From contig CAZMHI010000003.1 in the NCBI GenBank assembly GCA_964566055.1, positions 1-64,000 of the forward strand: a DNA stretch of 64,000 nt, read 5' to 3'. The position numbers were made by a program, and so were the translations under genes. The stretch comes from TMED23 sp964566055. GTDB lineage: Bacteria > Pseudomonadota > Alphaproteobacteria > Rhodospirillales > UBA2165. Below, in pieces: positions 45,328 to 52,412 of the stretch (the first letter of the stretch is position 1; every line of letters begins with the position of its first letter). The notes beneath the pieces are model-generated. The model worked only from the letters and a program-made list of their open reading frames with translations. It was not told the origin of the DNA and did no database searches.

Positions 45328-46116
45328 ATGTTGGTAGATAGCCATTGTCACTTAAATTACGACGGCCTTAGTGAAGATATCGAGGGCGCTTTGGCGCGCG
45401 CCGCCGAGGCCGGTGTCGGATTTATGCTCTCAATCGGCACTCGGTTGAGCGATTTCGCGGGTGTTTTGGCGACCGCTGAAACATTTGACAATGTTGCCTG
45501 CACGGTCGGCATTCATCCGCACGAGTCCGGTAAAGAGCCTGAAACCGATGTTGAGACATTGGTTGAACTCACCAAACACCCTAAAGTCGTCGGCATTGGC
45601 GAGACCGGGCTTGATTTCTACTATGACAATTCACCGCGCGAAGCCCAGGAACGCAGCTTTCGCACCCATATTGCCGCCGCTCGGGAAACACAGCTGCCAG
45701 TCGTTGTGCATACGCGTGATGCCGATGAGCGCACCATTGCCATCATCGAAGAAGAACAAGAAAAGGGCGCGTTTCCGGGATTAATACACTGCTTTAGCGC
45801 CGGGCCTGAACTGGCTGAATGTGCCGTCAGCCACGGCATGGCGATCTCACTTTCCGGCATTATCACCTTTAAAACGGCGGAACCTATCCGGGAAACTGTT
45901 AAATCCGTGCCGCTTGATCATATTCTGGTCGAGACCGATGCGCCCTTTTTAGCCCCAATTCCGCACCGTGGTAAACCGAATGAACCGGCTTATGTCGCCC
46001 ATACTGCCGCAAAAGCGGCGGAAATCTTCGATATTTCACCCGCTGAGCTGGCACAGCGGACAACCGATAACTTTTTCCGCCTGTTTTCTAAAGCTGAACG
46101 GCCATCACTTAAATGA
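45328..46116 (+). CDS. TatD-family metal-dependent hydrolase (DNase-like)
   Basis: 262 residues from the ATG at 45328, which gives the family start MLVDSHCHLNYDG (HxH metal ligands). GIGETGLDFYY, PVVVHTRDAD and GLIHCFS provide the further Glu and His ligands, and ILVETDAPFLAP the final Asp. The TIM-barrel enzymes act as 3'-5' exonucleases or D-aminoacyl-tRNA deacylase-like hydrolases. It is expected directly after metG but follows the inserted molybdenum-enzyme block. ATGA overlap with the next gene shows coupling. Confidence 0.94.
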   Translation: MLVDSHCHLNYDGLSEDIEGALARAAEAGVGFMLSIGTRLSDFAGVLATAETFDNVACTVGIHPHESGKEPETDVETLVELTKHPKVVGIGETGLDFYYDNSPREAQERSFRTHIAAARETQLPVVVHTRDADERTIAIIEEEQEKGAFPGLIHCFSAGPELAECAVSHGMAISLSGIITFKTAEPIRETVKSVPLDHILVETDAPFLAPIPHRGKPNEPAYVAHTAAKAAEIFDISPAELAQRTTDNFFRLFSKAERPSLK

Positions 46117-46889
46117 AAATAACCGTTTTAGGCTCTGGGCATAGTGGTGGCACGCCGATGATCGGTGAGCCCTGGGAGTCGACTGATTTAAAAAACCCTA
46201 AAAATCTGCGCTTGCGGCCGGCTATCCTGGTTGAGGACCAAAACACCCGTATTTTAGTCGATACGCCACCGGATCTCCGCGCCCAATTGATTTCTGCCCA
46301 AGTTGAACGCTTGGATGCGGTGATTTACACCCACGGTCATGCCGATCATCTGCACGGTATTGATGATTTGCGCTCGGTTAACCGGGTGATGAAGGCTTGG
46401 CTGCCGGCTTATGCGGATCGCAAAACCTGGGACGATATTGCGGCACGATTTGGTTATGTGCTCGAACCGCTCAACAACGATACTAATTTTTTCTATAAAC
46501 CTTGTCTGACGCGCCACGATATCGCTATAGGTGAAACTTTCGCCATTGGAGATTTTGAGATCAAGGTTATGGATCAGGATCACGGCTTTTCGCGCACGCT
46601 CGGCTTTAGATTCAATAATTTTGCGTATTCAACCGATGTGGTTGAGATGCCGGAGGATAGTTTCGATGTGCTTAAAGGCATCGATACCTGGCTGGTTGGA
46701 GCCTTGTGGGATCAAGAACCGCATGTAACCCATGCGCATATTGATAAAGTGCTGGAGTGGGGCGAACGGGTGCAGCCACGGAGACTAATCCTAACCCATT
46801 TATCCCATCGTATTGACTTTGAGATGGTCTCGGCACGGCTGCCGGATTACGCCGAACTGGCTTATGACGGGATGGTCTTTGAGGTTTGA
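46113..46889 (+). CDS. MBL-fold metallohydrolase (PhnP/YcbX-like)
   Basis: 258 residues with a small MBL domain. VLGSGHSGGTPMIG opens the first strands, THGHADHLHGIDDLR carries the zinc HxHxDH site, and VMDQDHGF and the AYSTDVVEMP Asp/His follow; LTHLSHRIDF ends the site. Related to PhnP phosphodiesterases (cyclic phosphate hydrolysis). It starts 4 nt inside tatD, the conserved alphaproteobacterial arrangement. Substrate in this organism unknown. Confidence 0.92.
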   Translation: MKITVLGSGHSGGTPMIGEPWESTDLKNPKNLRLRPAILVEDQNTRILVDTPPDLRAQLISAQVERLDAVIYTHGHADHLHGIDDLRSVNRVMKAWLPAYADRKTWDDIAARFGYVLEPLNNDTNFFYKPCLTRHDIAIGETFAIGDFEIKVMDQDHGFSRTLGFRFNNFAYSTDVVEMPEDSFDVLKGIDTWLVGALWDQEPHVTHAHIDKVLEWGERVQPRRLILTHLSHRIDFEMVSARLPDYAELAYDGMVFEV

Positions 46890-47063
46890 TAATTTTATTA
46901 GAAAGTAGTTTGTTAATTATCCGTAACTTATTGATACCAAATAATACTATCTTATAACGTATTTACTTTCCATAAGGTACATTATGCGACAATTAGATGT
47001 TATTATGAGGTGGGTTAGCTGGACTGTTTAAGTGGTTTAAGCGGCTTTGTTGCATCTACCCCA

Positions 47064-47168
47064 CTCGTCACCCTGGACTTGATCCAGGGTCCAGTCTTTG
47101 TTGGCAGACAGCTGAAATGTTGCGTTCTGGATTCCGGCTCACCGCTTCGCTATGGCCGGAATGACGAG
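47064..47168. repeat. Palindromic intergenic repeat, copy 1
   Basis: 105 bp bounded by CTCGTCA (47064-47070) and TGACGAG (47162-47168). Inside, CCCTGGA-CTTGA-TCCAGGG (47071-47089) is a perfect hairpin and TTCCGGC...GCCGGAA a second one. This is the REP-like intergenic palindrome widespread in alphaproteobacterial genomes. Confidence 0.85.
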
Positions 47169-47176
47169 TTGCTTTT

Positions 47177-47235
47177 GGGGACACATTTTTTTGACTTGAT
47201 TTATCGGTGCCTGAGACGGTGACCAAAGTGTCCCC
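47177..47235 (-). repeat. 59-bp GGGGACAC-bounded repeat, left copy
   Basis: Bounded by GGGGACAC (47177-47184) and GTGTCCCC (47228-47235). Read on the minus strand it starts GGGGACACTTTGGTCACC, matching the right copy at 49037 (GGGGACACCTTGGTCACC) at 17 of 18 positions, with further similarity through a TAAATC core to the terminal GTGTCCCC. The two copies are in inverted orientation about 1.8 kb apart. Confidence 0.75.
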
Positions 47236-47359
47236 TCCAGGCAATCTTATCACCGGGAGTAATTAGGATCGGACCATTGATCTCTTGTTTGGACTAGTTA
47301 AACGAAAACATACGTCTCAAAGAATTGGTGATTAATTGAATTTTTCCAATTTTCTATCA

Positions 47360-47737
47360 TCAATCGTCAACTTTATTGATTTGCATCAGTTGGAGCGGAA
47401 GTGTGAATTTAATGCGGTTTGCGGTAGATGTTGCTTTAGAGTTTTTGAAGAAACCCCCGGCATTGACAAATGCTACCTTTAAATCGGCGTTAGCTTGTTT
47501 CGTGCTGTCTTCCTCTTCTTCAATTGCGATATCAAAGCTAACGAGAGTTGCATATCCTCTAATTCGCCCGAGATAGAGCAATCCGGCGTCAGAAATACTA
47601 GTTCCTGCAAGTTCGCCGCTGGTCGAAACTAACGGTTTCACTGTGACGTCTGTGTCACTTTGTTTTTTTTCGAACGCCTCAACACCCGCTGTAATTTGGC
47701 TCAGAGTTTCGTCGACAAAATCTTTAAGTGTGGTCAT
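47360..47737 (-). CDS. Small trypco2-like protein, orphan
   Basis: 125 residues. The N-terminus LKDFVDETLSQITAGVEAFEK is an amphipathic helix, and the C-terminus VSFDIAIEEEED ... NRIKFTLPLQL is a beta pair. This helix plus FD-A and S-RI-F--PL pattern resembles small proteins of the trypsin-co-occurring (trypco2) type found with proteases in conflict-type systems; I recognise it only by pattern. No protease or effector gene is adjacent. It sits alone between palindromic repeats, inside the segment framed by inverted repeats. Confidence 0.55.
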   Translation of the reverse strand: MTTLKDFVDETLSQITAGVEAFEKKQSDTDVTVKPLVSTSGELAGTSISDAGLLYLGRIRGYATLVSFDIAIEEEEDSTKQANADLKVAFVNAGGFFKNSKATSTANRIKFTLPLQLMQINKVDD

Positions 47738-47840
47738 GTCGTAATTCCCATTAGAAATTCAACCGGCGGAAGTAACAATGTGCCCTCCCCTTGATATACA
47801 CGCAAGTTGTGTTTTCTCTATATTGTCCTCTCTAAACCTG

Positions 47841-47928
47841 CTCGTCATGCGCGGACGTGATCCAAGGTCCAGGCTTACTTTGAATCATGTATGTTTCGCT
47901 GGATTCTGACCACCGCCAGAGTGACGAG
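47841..47928. repeat. Palindromic intergenic repeat, copy 2
   Basis: 88 bp bounded by CTCGTCA (47841-47847) and TGACGAG (47922-47928), like copy 1, with a diverged interior (ATCCAAGGTCCAG; CTGGATTCTGACC). A GGGGACAC motif (47935-47942) follows 6 nt downstream, echoing the arrangement after copy 1. Confidence 0.75.
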
Positions 47929-48119
47929 GAACGTGGGGACACAATTGACATGTTTGAGCATGTCTAATTTGATTATTTAAAATAAGTTTGACCGGGTATT
48001 ATCGCGTAAATATTGATACTGACACTTAGTTTGATAGATATCTTTCCCCACATTCGTGAGGACTGTGAATCCTTTCCGACTTCCGTCCTGGCATGGTTCA
48101 GAGTATATTTGCTGAGAAT

Positions 48120-48200
48120 CAAAAGAGCGGCCCTAGGTCCAAACTAGGAAAACCGCTCTTAACTTTGATTTGACAGGCCCGAGGTTCCACCCTCGGGCCA
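48120..48200 (-). ncRNA. Candidate two-hairpin small RNA, copy 1
   Basis: On the minus strand: hairpin 1 (48199-48176) has a perfect 9-bp stem GGCCCGAGG/CCTCGGGCC with a 6-nt loop. After 15 nt, hairpin 2 (48160-48123) has an outer stem AAGAGCGG/CCGCTCTT, an inner CCTAG/CTAGG stem and a 7-nt loop. The transcript would end in TTTT. The inner block CCTAGTTTGGACCTAGGGCC matches copy 2 except for one base, while the outer stem differs by compensating changes. The 5' end is not determined. Confidence 0.55.
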
Positions 48201-48639
48201 ACTGCATTTTTGCAGTATTGCATAATATTTACGATTTTCGTTAATAAGTTTACGTTTTCGTTAAGAAATTTTCGTTTTGAGTAAAAAAGTCCATTTTGGA
48301 TAAAAAATAGCAAATATCTCAATTCCTTTTACATATTCAATATTTCTTCGATGTCCGATTTTTTTTAAAACCCTGTCAACGTCCTGCCCTGAAATTTACC
48401 GTAAGAAAAATATTTTCCATGAATCGGATCATCTGTGCGGTGAAATAATTGAAAAGAAAACAAAAGTAGAACTTTTCCAAGAAGAATAATCAAAGAAATG
48501 CTAATTTAACATGATTTCAACTTATTGTTTTCAAAGGGTTTTTGACGGTGCTTTAAATAAATTGAGTATAAACGGAAAAAAATAGCGCCGTTTCCTTGTT
48601 AGAATTCAAAGTTGTGGTAAAATTTTCATCACGAAACGA

Positions 48640-48799
48640 AAAACGGGCGGCCCTAAGTCCAAACTAGGATAACCACCCGCTATTTCTTTCCAGGCCCGGT
48701 GTCCATAGCCGGGCCGACCCTTTGTTTACGCCAAAATAATTGCACAAATGCAAGTTTCCTGACGCAAAATTGCGTTTAACGCAATGTGCATAATTGCAC
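48640..48799 (-). ncRNA. Candidate two-hairpin small RNA, copy 2
   Basis: On the minus strand: hairpin 1 (48715-48693) has a 7-bp stem GGCCCGG/CCGGGCC. After 11 nt, hairpin 2 (48681-48642) pairs AGCGGGTGG with CCGCCCGTT in 9 pairs including wobble pairs valid only on this strand, around CCTAGTTTGGACTTAGGGCC. It is followed by TTTTTCG, a plausible Rho-independent end. A TATAAT at 48811-48806 would put the start near 48799, giving about 160 nt. No similarity to a known RNA family recognised. Confidence 0.5.
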
Positions 48800-48805
48800 A
48801 ATCAC

Positions 48806-48833
48806 ATTATAATGTGAATTCAAATCTAACAAA
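48806..48833 (-). promoter_or_regulatory. Candidate promoter for small RNA copy 2
   Basis: Minus strand TATAAT (48811-48806) with TTTGTT (48833-48828) 16 nt upstream, a weak -35. The TATAAT is embedded in the perfect palindrome CACATTATAATGTG (48803-48816), which could also be an operator. Direction cannot be decided from the -10 alone because the palindrome reads the same on both strands. Confidence 0.35.
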
Positions 48834-48846
48834 TTGATAGAAATAA

Positions 48847-48863
48847 CTTACCGTTACGGTAAG
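48847..48863. repeat. 17-bp inverted repeat
   Basis: CTTACCGT-T-ACGGTAAG: two perfect 8-bp arms around one base. It lies about 36 nt upstream of the candidate -10 on the minus strand, a position typical of an operator or activator site, but no regulator is known. Confidence 0.5.
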
Positions 48864-48960
48864 ATAGAAATCACAGATTTCCCAATTTTCTGCCGATTTT
48901 TTTATAAAGTTACCGTAATGTACCGGTGTGACCCGTGCATCTTTTCCAACAACGAATAAA

Positions 48961-48995
48961 AGCTGGATACGCGGATCAAGTCCGCGCATGACGAC
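48961..48995. repeat. Partial palindromic repeat, copy 3
   Basis: CTGGATACGCGGATCAAG followed by TCCGCGCATGACG: one hairpin of the CTCGTCA-type repeat (GCGGA/TCCGC) with the TGACG end, the other half lost. It precedes the right copy of the GGGGACAC repeat. Confidence 0.65.
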
Positions 48996-49036
48996 TAGTT
49001 TTTGTTGAATCTTCCGTGCCAAGATAACAAACGCTT

Positions 49037-49094
49037 GGGGACACCTTGGTCACCAACGAAGGAACTGGTAAATCCTGCCCACAAGGATGTCCCC
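49037..49094 (+). repeat. 59-bp GGGGACAC-bounded repeat, right copy
   Basis: Starts GGGGACACCTTGGTCACC, ends GATGTCCCC, with a GGTAAATCC core; matches the left copy read on the minus strand. The symporter gene's stop codon lies 10 nt beyond its end. Confidence 0.75.
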
Positions 49095-49103
49095 GTCCCC
49101 GGT

Positions 49104-49958
49104 TTACGCACTCCGCCGCAGCCACCAGATAAAGATCAAGGCCGTGCCGAACATGGTCAGGCTGTAAACGGCGGCTGGAATGACGGTAGCGCCGCCGCCG
49201 AACAGCAAGGTCGCGACGGCAATCGCCAGCGTGCCGTTCTGCAGGCCGCATTCAATTGAAATAGCAATGCGTTGCTTGGTGTCGGAACCGAACATCTTGG
49301 CGATATACCAGGCCACTACCAGCATGATGACGTTGAGCGCCAGGGTAACCCCGCCGGCCTGGGCATAATACGTCATGATATTGTTGCGCTCTTGCACCAC
49401 CGCACCCAGCAACACCAGCGCAAACAGCACAGCGGAGATTTTCTGGCCAATGCCCTCAAATTTCAGGGCAAAACCTTCGGCATAACGGCGCACAGCGAGG
49501 CCGATGAGCACCGGTACGGTGACGATCAGGAACACGCTGACAGCGGTTTTAGTGATGGAAACCTCCCCGGTCGTTCCCGAGCCGATAAAATAGCCATGGG
49601 CAAAGACGACAATGAATGGAATGGTCAGCACGCTTAAAAGGCTGATAATGGCGGTCAGCGAGATCGACAAGGCTACATCGCCTTTGGCAAAGGAGGTCAG
49701 AATATTAGAGGTCACGCCCCCAGGCGCCGCGGCTATAATCATCACGCCCAAGGCAATTTCCGGGGCAACTCCTGGCCAGATGATTAAAAGAGCAAAACCG
49801 ACCAGCGGCAACAGAATAATTTGCGAAATTAAACCAACGATGAAATCCTTCGGTTGACTGGCAACCCTGGCGAAATCGGCGACTGTCAGTCCCAATCCCA
49901 GCGTGAACATGATAAATGCCAAAGCGAGTGGCAGAATAACTGTGGTAACTAACCCCAT
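49104..49958 (-). CDS. Bile acid:sodium symporter (SBF) family transporter
   Basis: 284 residues with nine to ten membrane helices. LPLALAFIMFTLGLGLTVADF is the first SBF helix; GVMIIAAAPGGVTSNILTSFAKGD carries the conserved Na-binding crossover, and GLQNGTLAIAVATLLF is its inverted-repeat partner. Bacterial members take up organic anions (pantothenate, sulfonated or steroid acids) with sodium. It begins 24 nt after the FAH-family gene in the same direction. The stop codon is next to a GGGGACAC repeat copy. Confidence 0.93.
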   Translation of the reverse strand: MGLVTTVILPLALAFIMFTLGLGLTVADFARVASQPKDFIVGLISQIILLPLVGFALLIIWPGVAPEIALGVMIIAAAPGGVTSNILTSFAKGDVALSISLTAIISLLSVLTIPFIVVFAHGYFIGSGTTGEVSITKTAVSVFLIVTVPVLIGLAVRRYAEGFALKFEGIGQKISAVLFALVLLGAVVQERNNIMTYYAQAGGVTLALNVIMLVVAWYIAKMFGSDTKQRIAISIECGLQNGTLAIAVATLLFGGGATVIPAAVYSLTMFGTALIFIWWLRRSA

Positions 49959-49982
49959 AAGAGCCCCCTATTCTTCTGATTT

Positions 49983-50750
49983 TTATTCGTATGTGTTACT
50001 GAGCGTGCCGATATTGTCGATAATGACATCAATCTGTGCGCCCGGCTTCATCGGCAAGGCCCCCGGACCCGTGCCACAGGAAATTATATCTCCGGGATAC
50101 AAAGTCATATCCAGTGAGATGCGGTGAACCAGCTCGGCCGGCCCCATCATCAAATCACTGACGCCATAGTTTTGCCGTTCCCGCCCATTAAGCTCAGCCC
50201 GTATGCTGGAGCCTGAAACATCTACCCCTGACACAATACCAGGACCGAAAGCGCCAAAGGTATCGAAGCCCTTGGCCCGCGCCCATTGCGGAAAGCTCGG
50301 ATCTTTATCAAGCAAGGTCAGCGCCGTCACATCATTGACGCAGGTATAGCCAAAGATATGGCTGGCTGCCTCAGACTCTGAGACTTCTTTGGCGAGTTTG
50401 CCGACAACGACACCGAGTTCAGCTTCATAGATCACCCGGCCATCATAGGAGGCCGGTTTTTGAATAACCCCGCCATGAGCCAGATAGGTATTGGAGCCTT
50501 TGAGAAAAAACAGCGGGTCCTCCGGTGTTTCCAGGTTTTGTTTTTCAGCCGCTGATTTTGAATTGTTCCATAGCGCCACGATTTTGCTTGGCACACAGGG
50601 AGTTAGAATCTCAACATCGGCTAAATTGGCAGTCTCACCTGTACTAACTGCACCTTCAAACATATCGCCATTATGGATATCGATGCTTTCACCATCGAGC
50701 ACGCCAAATTGTGAGCCACCGTTAATGTTAAATCGAACCCAGTTCGTCAT
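49983..50750 (-). CDS. FAH-family hydrolase (third paralogue)
   Basis: 255 residues. The FAH domain lies at about 55-250: KIVALWNNSKSAAEKQ in place of the usual GRNY opening, YEAELGVVVG with the ExE ligands, CVNDVTALTLLDKDPS with the Asp, and LYPGDIISCGTGPGAL as the glycine loop. It differs clearly from the other two FAH proteins in this window. It lies between a FecR-domain gene (33 nt upstream) and the SBF transporter, so it may act on the anion this transporter imports. Confidence 0.87.
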   Translation of the reverse strand: MTNWVRFNINGGSQFGVLDGESIDIHNGDMFEGAVSTGETANLADVEILTPCVPSKIVALWNNSKSAAEKQNLETPEDPLFFLKGSNTYLAHGGVIQKPASYDGRVIYEAELGVVVGKLAKEVSESEAASHIFGYTCVNDVTALTLLDKDPSFPQWARAKGFDTFGAFGPGIVSGVDVSGSSIRAELNGRERQNYGVSDLMMGPAELVHRISLDMTLYPGDIISCGTGPGALPMKPGAQIDVIIDNIGTLSNTYE

Positions 50751-50783
50751 GCCGCCCTCAAGTTTTATTAATAGATATTTGCT

Positions 50784-51419
50784 TTATTGCATATTCGTCA
50801 TTGCCGCCGCCCGGTCAAGCTTCCCCTGGCCCCACATTTTCGGCGGTGTCGGCGCGGTGTTTTCATCTTTCACCGAGGTACCCTGCCCTAAACCAGTGAG
50901 AACCACGCTGCCGGCCCGGTTGGAAACCTCAATCCCCTTCCCTTTGAGCAAGGCAAATTGCAAAACGCCATCAAGCTCGCCTCCCCAAAACGTGGTGCCG
51001 CGCACGCCAATAACAGCCGACGCGGTTTTAAGCACGAAGGGCCGGCGGTCCAGGGAAGCGATCTTGCCAGTGACGATGCCAACTGCGCCCGACAAAAGCC
51101 GGACGGCAGCGTTGCTGTCCTTAGGTTTAAGGAAATATTCTTCAACCACGAAATTGGTGCGCGCACCTAGATTGAACTGCGCTTCATCTATCATTTTGAT
51201 CGCCACCCGGCTGGCTTTGCCGGTGGAGATCACATCACCCATCATGATTGGCGATTGTGCTTTAAGAATACGTGGCACGGCATCCTGCATGGCAATGGCT
51301 GAGCCTTGAATTTTCACTACACTGCCAACAACTTCATCTGTTTCAGTAGCCGCACCGGTTAAAGTGGCAATGGTGATGATGATACTGATAATTCCCAAAG
51401 ACTTTATTTTGCCAAACAT
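50784..51419 (-). CDS. Secreted FecR-domain protein
   Basis: 211 residues from the ATG at 51419 (GAGG 7 nt upstream; signal LGIISIIITIATLTGAA follows). A FecR domain covers about 30-160: GSAIAMQDAVPRILKAQSPI, GDVISTGKASRVAIKMIDEAQFNLG (split by the family's Lys-Met turn) and VLKTASAVIGVRGTTFW. The periplasmic FecR fold normally links a TonB receptor to an anti-sigma factor, but no sigma factor or receptor is nearby, so it is a free-standing member. The C-terminal tail is Pro-rich (NTAPTPPKMWG). Confidence 0.85.
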   Translation of the reverse strand: MFGKIKSLGIISIIITIATLTGAATETDEVVGSVVKIQGSAIAMQDAVPRILKAQSPIMMGDVISTGKASRVAIKMIDEAQFNLGARTNFVVEEYFLKPKDSNAAVRLLSGAVGIVTGKIASLDRRPFVLKTASAVIGVRGTTFWGGELDGVLQFALLKGKGIEVSNRAGSVVLTGLGQGTSVKDENTAPTPPKMWGQGKLDRAAAMTNMQ

Positions 51420-51539
51420 GTGAATGCCTCGTTCAGTTGGGGGGCTTTTTAGTGTATGACTTTTAGCTGTACTCTTATGTAGCATAACAACAGTAAATTT
51501 CTAAAAATATTCCCTAATTGGTTTCAAAGATAAGTGAAC

Positions 51540-52349
51540 ATGGATGATCTAAACACTAAGAATATCAGCGGTATTGAGCGGCTCATATATATCATGGAGC
51601 GGTTGCGCGATCCTAAAAGCGGCTGCCCCTGGGATATTGAACAAACGTATGACACCATTGCGCCCTATACCATTGAAGAAGCCTACGAAGTCGCCGATGC
51701 CATTGATCATCAGGATATGGCAGCGCTTAAAGACGAGCTTGGTGATTTGCTCTTGCAGGTGATTTATTACACGCAAATGGCAAGCGAAGACAAAGCTTTC
51801 ACTTTCGATGATGTGGTGGAAGGTATCAGCGACAAAATGGTGCGCCGCCACCCCCATGTATTTGGTTCAACCGATGTCGAAAATGCCGAACAGCAAACAC
51901 TGGCCTGGGAGGAATTGAAAGCCAAGGAACGAGCAGATAAATCACAGCAAACTGAAATATTGGGTGGCGTGGCGAAAGGCCTACCCGCCCTGCTTCGGGC
52001 CTTTAAACTGCAAAAACGCGCGGCCCGGGTTGGCTTCGATTGGCCGGATGTTGGGGGAGCTCACGATAAACTAAATGAAGAACTCGCGGAGCTTGCGGAG
52101 GAGATGGAAAATCCTCAGCCGGATGAAGCCTTGTTGATCAATGAGTTTGGCGATGTGCTGTTTTCTGCCGTCAATCTGGCCCGTAAATTAGGGATCGATC
52201 CGGAAGCAGCCCTGCGTCAAGGCAACGCAAAATTTGAAGAGCGGTTCAAATTTATTGAGCAAAACCTAACGGAAGCAGGACAATCATTTGACGATGTCTC
52301 GCTTGAGGAAATGGAGAAGTTATGGCAACAGGCCAAAAAGAAACCATAA
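51540..52349 (+). CDS. mazG: Nucleoside triphosphate pyrophosphohydrolase MazG
   Basis: 269 residues (a GTG at 51534 is an alternative start). The two MazG domains are visible: CPWDIEQTYDTIAPYTIEEAYEVADAI with the ExxE metal motif, DELGDLLLQVIYYTQ, and the second copy with KLNEELAELAEEM and NEFGDVLFSAVNLAR. It hydrolyses NTPs and dNTPs to monophosphates and helps remove (p)ppGpp-linked or mutagenic nucleotides. In many alphaproteobacteria it lies near hflX, about 4 kb downstream here. Confidence 0.94.
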   Translation: MDDLNTKNISGIERLIYIMERLRDPKSGCPWDIEQTYDTIAPYTIEEAYEVADAIDHQDMAALKDELGDLLLQVIYYTQMASEDKAFTFDDVVEGISDKMVRRHPHVFGSTDVENAEQQTLAWEELKAKERADKSQQTEILGGVAKGLPALLRAFKLQKRAARVGFDWPDVGGAHDKLNEELAELAEEMENPQPDEALLINEFGDVLFSAVNLARKLGIDPEAALRQGNAKFEERFKFIEQNLTEAGQSFDDVSLEEMEKLWQQAKKKP

Positions 52350-52412
52350 TTCCCGTTTACGAAGAGCCTGATAATCCTGATAATAAGGCAAAATTATCAC
52401 TGACACCTAACT

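Larger units (their letters stand above)
46890..47359. other. Repeat-rich gene-free region upstream of the orphan gene
   Basis: 470 nt. It holds an AT-rich stretch (46890-47040) with no convincing gene, one CTCGTCA-type palindrome (47064-47168) and one copy of a 59-bp GGGGACAC-bounded repeat (47177-47235). A 15-codon frame at 46984 is too short to support. Confidence 0.8.
47738..49103. other. 1.37-kb gene-free region with repeats and candidate small RNAs
   Basis: No credible protein gene. It holds a second CTCGTCA palindrome with a GGGGACAC half-repeat (47841-47942), two copies of a two-hairpin element (48121-48199 and 48641-48715), three TTTTCGTT motifs (48235, 48255, 48269), two perfect palindromes (48803-48816 and 48847-48863), a third partial palindrome (48961-48995) and the right copy of the 59-bp repeat (49037-49094). 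The remaining sequence is AT-rich. Confidence 0.8.

Noticed and set aside
46984..47031. A 15-codon frame (MRQLDVIMRW...) after an AAGG
   Set aside because: Too short to support and not tied to a downstream gene; could be chance in AT-rich DNA.
47068..47253. A 61-codon minus-strand frame
   Set aside because: It is simply the translation of the palindrome and the GGGGACAC repeat; no start signal.
48119..48322. A 67-codon minus-strand frame spanning small RNA copy 1
   Set aside because: No ribosome site, unlike any known protein, and its sequence is dictated by the hairpins and AT-rich DNA. The structured RNA explains the region better.
48807..49022. A 71-codon minus-strand frame with an RGLDPRIQ segment
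   Set aside because: RGLDPRIQ is the usual translation of the CTCGTCA-type intergenic palindrome, so this frame is repeat-derived.
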